NCBI GenBank assembly: GCA_021234155.1
Contig: JAJEKV010000011.1
Coordinates: forward strand, 19,544,677-19,608,676
Length of the DNA stretch: 64,000 nt
Direction of reading: 5' to 3'
Source of the DNA: Isoetes taiwanensis
Taxonomy: Eukaryota > Streptophyta > Lycopodiopsida > Isoetales > Isoetaceae
The first letter of the stretch is position 1, and each line of letters begins with the position of its first letter. The notes below the pieces were generated by a model. That model made no database searches. It worked only from the letters and a program-made list of their open reading frames with translations, and had not been told where the DNA came from. Shown here one piece after another: positions 58,655-64,000 of the stretch. The translations under genes and the position numbers were made by a program.

Positions 58655-59398
58655 ATGGATGTCAATGAGGTAATCTGTCCACAAACCGGCATTTCAGACA
58701 GGAGAAAACGAAGAAGAACCAAGGAACAAGAAATGTTGAAGAAAAGACGCCAGAGGAAAAGAAGAAGAGAAGAAAAATTGGAGCTTGCAGAATTGGCAGA
58801 AGGATCCGGTTCATCAAGAAGTGCAAGCAGTAAACGCCGTATTGTCCTTAATTTGCTAACGTCTTTCCATAAACAGATCAAAAGAATGGAGGATAGCACG
58901 AAGAAAGAAATTTTACTTGAGTTTTTGAGGGATAAAACATTGGAAAAATTCATAGGTGAAGAATTAAAGGATTTGGAAGCCAAGAGCATCGTTATAAGGA
59001 GCCTCTGGGACTCCATGCAGACTGTCAAACTCTCTACCAGCAATGACTGCCTAGCAGCCAAGAATAGCTGCCTTGCAATGTCTGTACCACGCCGTGCAGA
59101 TTCTGAAACAAGTGACAAAATCAGCCAGCGAGATCTTGGAAAGGTATTAGGTGTTCACCCAAGAAATCTGCAAAAGGCAAAGAAAAAGAGGGAAGAGATC
59201 GATTACAATGGTGAGAAATGGGTTTCTTACAAGAGGGCTAAAAGATTCGATGCAATTTCAGATGAACATATAGAAAAGATTCAAAAATTTTGGATTGAGA
59301 ACACCAGAGTGTCTCCTAACACAAAGGATGTTAGAACTAGAAGATTGGAGAGAAATGTAAGAGAAGAACATGCTGCCCACTATCTGGAGGAATCATAG
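58655..59398 (+). pseudogene. Transposase-like protein, N-terminal exon
   Basis: Open from ATG 58655, the likely start because the residues before it (from 58526) look non-coding. The exon encodes about 247 residues: a very basic region (RRKRRRTKEQEMLKKRRQRK), a helical middle, ISQRDLGKVLGVHPRNLQKA (a helix-turn-helix-like segment) and FWIENTRVSPNTKDVRTRR. The last matches my memory of a family of transposase-like proteins whose core carries DFAENYxF and FSDGAASQ. The frame ends ..YLEES-TAG with the stop directly before GTTAGT, a good donor; family members continue with Q, so a CAG to TAG change is likely. The rest of the gene appears to lie at 61100-62414. Confidence 0.55.
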
Positions 59399-59899
59399 GT
59401 TAGTTTATTTTTGTTATTCATGTTTTCTTAGTTATGGTGCTTAGTGTGGTGGCGCATGTGGTGGTTATTGTGTTGTACAAAGGATTGTGGTGTATCTTGT
59501 ATGCAAAGATCCGAATTGTGTGTAGTTGACTCTAGTCCGAAATGCAATATTTAATGTTTGGAATATTATTAGAACATGACGTAATTGAGTACTCCTTTAC
59601 CGGTGTGTGTACAGTCTAAAAATATTTGAGAATGATAACTAACTGATCATGAGATACAAATTTTTGTTGAATAAAGACAATTTTTTGTCAGATTCAAGCA
59701 CAGCTCTGTTGGAAAGTATGATATATTAAAAAAAGGATCTTACAAAATTTGGCTTTCCATTGAAAGCTCAGTGCGGTGAACTAAATTTACATGCATGATT
59801 TCCTAAGCAATGTGAAATGCCGGGTATGGTCGCTCGAGAACCGGGTGCATCCAAAATTATTGTTTTCTCGCACTAAAGCATCTAAGCTTTCTCGCAGTC

Positions 59900-60345
59900 A
59901 TCCCAATTTAACAGATGAGGTTTGCCGCTGCTTCCCGCATCCCCCGGTAAGTGCGCGCACTTCTGCCAAGAAAACCCGTTGTTGCGCAGTCGAGCGGACA
60001 AGTGGCGAAGAACAAATATACCACCGCCTTGCGTGAGAAAGATGTAACATAAGCCGATGGACCTTGTCTAAGAGCTCTCTTCCCGCTAAACGACTCCAAG
60101 CATAGCCATTGAAGGCCCAAAGATCCAAATTTGTATGCCTTTAGGTTGGATTCGAATCAGCAAAGAAGGTGGATTTAGGCATATCCACCTTCGATTGATC
60201 ACGAGCCCCGCTTAACATGTGCCGAATGCCCTCCTCGCTCACCCTACAATAGCCGTAGTGATCTCTGAACATCCCTCCTACCATGTTGCCGGAATGAACT
60301 TGTTCGAATGGGCGCGAATTGGGAATGAAACGCCAAAAATCAGAC
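59900..60345 (-). other. Coding-like minus-strand segment, unrecognised
   Basis: Within the long gap of the transposase-like gene the minus strand reads like decayed protein: VPASDFWRFIPNSRPFEQVH, MVGGMFRDHYGYCRVSEEGI (about 60210-60340), a stop, then WAFNGYAWSRLAGRELLDKV (about 60120-60060). I do not recognise it. It may be another nested element. Confidence 0.25.
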
Positions 60346-60489
60346 GCAGGAACAAGATTTAGGACCCAGATCCTTTTCTAATGATTAGAAGAGGAATGTA
60401 GTTATTGTCGTGGTGTACCTAATTTCAGAAGTGTTTATGAGAGCAAAGCTAGGCAGATTTTTTATGTCAGACGAAATAGGATAAAAGTG

Positions 60490-61045
60490 ATGTGATGTGA
60501 TGTGTGGTGTCGAGATGGTGTGGTGTGGTGTCGTGATGGTGTGGTGTGGTGTGGGTTGCGTTATGTCCATGGTGTCATGTGGGTGTGTGCATGTTAATGT
60601 ATGATATGTGTGGATTCAATTTTATTTATTCTCCCCTCACCCCACCACACCCCATCTATCCCACCACCATAGACTACCACCACATCTTTGCGACCACCAC
60701 ATTACCACCACATGCACACACATCCCACCACATCCCACGCCACACCCCTCCACCACCACCACCACACTCCACCACCACCACATCACACCACAATCCACAA
60801 CACCACACCACCACCACTACACCCCCCCCACCACACCCACCACCACCACACTCCACCACCACCACCACACCCCACCACCACACTCCACCACACCACATCA
60901 TAGCACCACACACCACCGCACACACCACCACCACCACCCCCCCACCACCACGCCCCACCACCACACCACCACACACCACTCCACCACACTCCACCACACT
61001 CCACCACCACCACCCCCACCACCACCCCCACCACCACACCTGGGA
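60490..61045. repeat. Strand-switching TGG/CCA microsatellite
   Basis: 60490-60600 is rich in ggtgtggtgt and gatgtgatgt words; 60640-61045 is almost only cca, cac and ccaccaca. The two arms are partly complementary and could fold back. The long His/Pro/Thr or Gly/Val/Trp open frames on both strands here are artefacts. Confidence 0.93.
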
Positions 61046-61099
61046 GTACATTGACTATGAAAAAGACAATGTCTCGAGTTCTGGTAGGAGACTGACTCA

Positions 61100-62414
61100 T
61101 TAGTAGAATGAGACAGAACCCAAGGAGCTTCTGGATAAACTGAAAGAGCGTCTAAAAATCTTTCCACTGCATAATTTCAGGTACCAATGGCGTGCAAAAT
61201 AGCTTTAAGGAGCTTCGAGAATCTCCCAAAGAGATGCATGTCTCTCGGTAGTGGATTTTGCAGAGAACTATACATTCAAGGAACAAGAGGAGGTGCAGTC
61301 GATGCGCTGGGTCAATAACCAGATTACCATTTTGGTTCAAATAACATATCAGTATGACTCAGTGGCAGATGAGATTATCAAGGAAACACATTACTATGTA
61401 TCAGATGATAGGGAACACGATACTTTGTTCATGCAACACTGCTTCATGAAGCCCACAAATATCTGGAGCAGAAAGGAAGGGTTCCAAAGAGACATTATGT
61501 GTTTTCACATGGTGCAGCATCTCAATTCAAGGCTTCTAGACCATTTTACTTTGTGGCTAGGTACACAAACGCGACAATCGATGTCTATATGATGTGGATT
61601 TTTTTGTTCTAACCACGGGTAAGGTGAACACGATGGCAAAGCCTGGCGAGTTGAAGAGATGGTTAAGACAACCGCAATTAAAATACAAAACATAAAATTG
61701 GGTAATGCTCATGAAGTGGTAGAAGTTGTCAAGAGATGTTTACTTGTGGAACATCCGACCGGATGAACACATCTGAAACCAAGAAGAGGAAGAATATAAA
61801 AAGGTTTTTTGGGAAGTCAAGGTGGAGGATATAGATAGAAAAAAAAGCATGGGGTGCGTAAAGGATTTTGGACATTAGGCGATCCATTGTGTACATGCAT
61901 TCAATCCTGAATCTCCATTGCAGCTTGCACACGAGGGAAGTTTCATGCTTCGCAGCCTATTGCTCGGATGGCATGTGGGACGGTTATTGTGAACAAGCAC
62001 TACGCTGATGATTGGAAACTTCAAGTTATTGTACCATCCTCCAATGTGCATGCTGACATTGAGGACCGTAAATCCAGCAGGTCCTTGTTCTCCTCCAATC
62101 CCACGATGTTAGCAGAGGCACTTAGAGTTGGTGATAATTTTGCTGTCGTTGCTCCGAAAGGGAATGATGAGGGTTCTGAATTTTGGATTCTGATGTGCAC
62201 AAAACCAAAATGGATAGTGGAGAAAGACTTCCAACTCAATGGAACATGGTACCTCACCGGTGATAGTGTCATAGAAGGTATGTATTACAAGAAGGGCGCA
62301 AGATCAACCGTCAGCTATGATCTTTGCAGTAAAGACGCCTTATGCATAGTATTCACAACACGTATCTCACATGCAATCGGACTTTACATGCCACCAACTA
62401 AACGTCAAAAATGA
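61100..62414 (+). pseudogene. Transposase-like protein, core and C-terminal parts
   Basis: Continuation of the gene started at 58655. In order: KERLKIFPLHNFRYQWRAK (about 61140), VVDFAENYTFKEQEEVQSMR (about 61250), ETHYYVSDDREHDTLF (about 61385), then after a frameshift near 61435 FSHGAASQFKASRPFYFVAR (about 61505), NHG-stop-GEHDGKAW (about 61615), EEYKKVFWEVKVEDIDRKKS (about 61790), and an intact frame 61968-62414 (..RVGDNFAVVAPKGNDEGSEFW.. to ..GLYMPPTKRQK). In the family as I recall it, the third motif is FSDGAASQ; here the D is H. Frameshifts and stops mean the copy is inactive. The family assignment is from memory and needs a search. Confidence 0.55.
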
Positions 62415-62913
62415 GATTGTATATAGGCCGGATCCTTTAGATGAGGAGAAAATTTTACGAGAATTTACCCAAGTTCTTTTCTCGATGATGATGAAATGTA
62501 AAACCATTCTCAGTTTTGAACTCATGTGAAGTTTTTAGCGCTCACCGTGAAAATGAGTTTGTCTTGATTTCTTTTGAAGATTTGAATTCTTTCAAAAACA
62601 CTTGATTCCTTTGTTTGTGAGATGAATTGAATATGAATTTTCATTGAAATGAATCGAGGTTACAATAACAATTATATACATAAGAAAGATATCTGATGAT
62701 TTAAGTACGAGGTGACTCATGCACCTACATACTTCCCAATACATATGTTCCTCTCGGTTCCAATTTTTGTTGCTTCTAATCTTAAAACTTCAAGCATGAA
62801 CACTCTAACATCAACTAGATCCCGGTCTCGAAATGTCCACAACCCCGCGCTTAACCACACTTTGTCAATAACAGAGTTTGGTTTGTCTGCTGCATTTAAG
62901 TTGACTTACTAGA
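62415..62913. other. Short intergenic gap between converging genes
   Basis: About 500 bp between the end of the transposase-like frame and the stop codon of the Ulp1-like gene. A/T-rich; I see nothing else. Confidence 0.5.
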
Positions 62914-64000
62914 TCAGGCAACAATATATTCACTCCTTTCAAGTAACCCCCTCACAAATTTGTGCATAAACGAACATACGGCAGGGCCACATGAATGACC
63001 ATCGGTTTGAAGAGGCGTTCTGGAAATTTTCACAACATCTGAGGTTGTAACGCTGAAATTATTGTGTCCAAGCAATTCCAGGAACCTGCACTCAAAGTTT
63101 GTTGTCATTGCACCACAACAGCAAAATGCAATGAGCAAGCACTAACCTCTCAATATGTCTGCTTCTGCCATGCAAGCCCGAGCTATCAAAGTGATATATC
63201 CCTGGTTTATATCTCTGTGCGAGACATGCATGGCTTACAATCAGAAAACAGGTCCAGTGATGTCCATCACAAGCAGGCAAAAACATGTACTGGCACTTAT
63301 TTAGATTCACATGTTTCCTTATTGTTTTGTAACTATTTGTGTCCTTGGACAATGTCGAGTGAAAAAGAGGGTCAAAGAAATGAAAGGGATGGCTCATTCC
63401 TTGGAGAATCAAGTAGTATTCCATGTATCTGCAAACATATGCATATCATCTGGCACAATCCTGATGATCACAAATCAGATGAAAGTATCACCTTGAGAAG
63501 AGGAGGATCAATTGATCATTGAACCACTGCGTATCAGCTTCCAAAATTTTGATGTCGGTGGAGCTAATCACGACAGTTTCAGTTCCACTCAGCACCACTT
63601 CCAGATGTGTATTTGGCTTTAGATAGTCAGGGACTGCCGAAGCTCTATCATCTCTAGTTCTAAACACACACGAGAACATTTGCTCACAATCCATTCAAAT
63701 ATTTTAAATTGAAAAAGTACAACACATATCATAGAATTTTTTTTACTTATATTGACTTTCAAAGAGTTTTACAAGATTCATTTATGAAAATACTTGTCGA
63801 GCATTTTCATGCAGTTGCGCGACTCTTCAGAATCCCACATGTTCCACATTTGATGTTCCTTCACATAAGCTGGCACACTTTCTGTAGCCAGAAGTCCCTC
63901 CAACCATGGTTTGAGTTGCTCCAAAAGGAAATTGGAATCCAACCTGTCGGGAGCAAAACTATTTGGATATATCATTGTGTTCGGCTGGTTGGCAGAACCC
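62914..64000 (-). CDS. Ulp1/SENP-like C48 cysteine protease (partial, multi-exon)
   Basis: Minus strand, gene start beyond the window edge. Supported exons are 63492-63694 or longer, 63147-63428 and 62914-63085, with GT-AG introns between them and consistent phases (63429-63491, 63086-63146). A further open stretch, about 63778-64000 (..NQPNTMIYPNSFAPDRLDSN..), may be an upstream exon. The protease domain has the entry motif DTQWFNDQLILLFSR, the catalytic histidine in CDGHHWTCFLIV, aspartate in YHFDSSGLHG, the oxyanion glutamine in PLQTDGHSCGPAVC and the nucleophile cysteine in the same motif. The full His-Asp-Gln-Cys set is present. Such enzymes process or remove SUMO (or related modifiers); many plant copies are transposon-encoded. 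The C-terminus is short after the catalytic Cys (..HKFVRGLLERSEYIVA). Confidence 0.8.

Noticed and set aside
60546-61167. His/Pro/Thr-rich and Gly/Val/Trp-rich frames of 70-185 codons
   Set aside because: They lie in the CCA/TGG microsatellite, have no conserved motif and occur on both strands at once.

Overview
The window looks like nuclear DNA of a land plant with a large, transposon-dense genome. Genes have spliceosomal introns. The recognisable cargo is plant-specific: a MiAMP1-type antimicrobial protein, an ATS3/PLAT-type secreted protein, a plant PDR-type ABC transporter remnant, an ALMT-type anion-channel remnant, histone H2A.Z and a plant-type nuclear tRNA-Trp. MiAMP1-like genes are mostly known from early-diverging and non-flowering lineages, so a fern, lycophyte or gymnosperm is my inference; it was not tested.

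Layout. 1-15.9 kb: a 6.3 kb segment is tandemly duplicated (1-6301 and 7587-15855). Each copy holds a MiAMP1-like gene; the second is broken by a 1-base frameshift, and the second segment copy carries an extra 2.1 kb block. 15.9-18.3 kb (minus): a decayed multi-exon PDR transporter with an internal deletion, frameshifts and a MITE in an intron. 18.8-25.4 kb: a 2.1 kb tandem duplication whose units each carry an inserted LINE, here called LINE-A; one LINE tail holds about 41 TATTTG hexamers. 25.4-32.5 kb: sparse sequence, a 5'-truncated L1-like LINE with a clear target duplication, a tRNA-derived SINE, an RPA1-like fragment and an ALMT pseudogene. 32.5-38.8 kb: a second L1-like LINE (LINE-B) split by a 3.9 kb element with perfect 17-bp terminal inverted repeats, which contains a palindromic 68-bp satellite and a small secreted-protein ORF. 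38.8-43 kb: a tRNA-Trp gene with an array of tRNA-flank duplicates, then the intact-looking ATS3/PLAT gene and histone H2A.Z gene. 43-52.5 kb: SINE and LINE-A pieces, diverged tandem duplications, a series of exon-like modules without a long reading frame, and a Helitron-like 3' end. 52.5-58.4 kb: LINE-A and L1-like LINE-C copies on the minus strand. 58.4-64 kb: a broken multi-exon transposase-like gene (plus strand) converging on a Ulp1/C48 SUMO-protease-like gene (minus strand) that keeps all its catalytic residues.

Probably functional genes: MiAMP1-like copy 1, tRNA-Trp, ATS3/PLAT, H2A.Z and perhaps the Ulp1-like gene. Nearly everything else is mobile DNA or decayed genes. The most unusual signal is the LINE-A 3' end. 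At five or more places it carries a hairpin whose core is conserved while the outer stem differs in sequence yet stays largely self-complementary. Its last 40-45 bp also occur alone beside the promoters of host genes.
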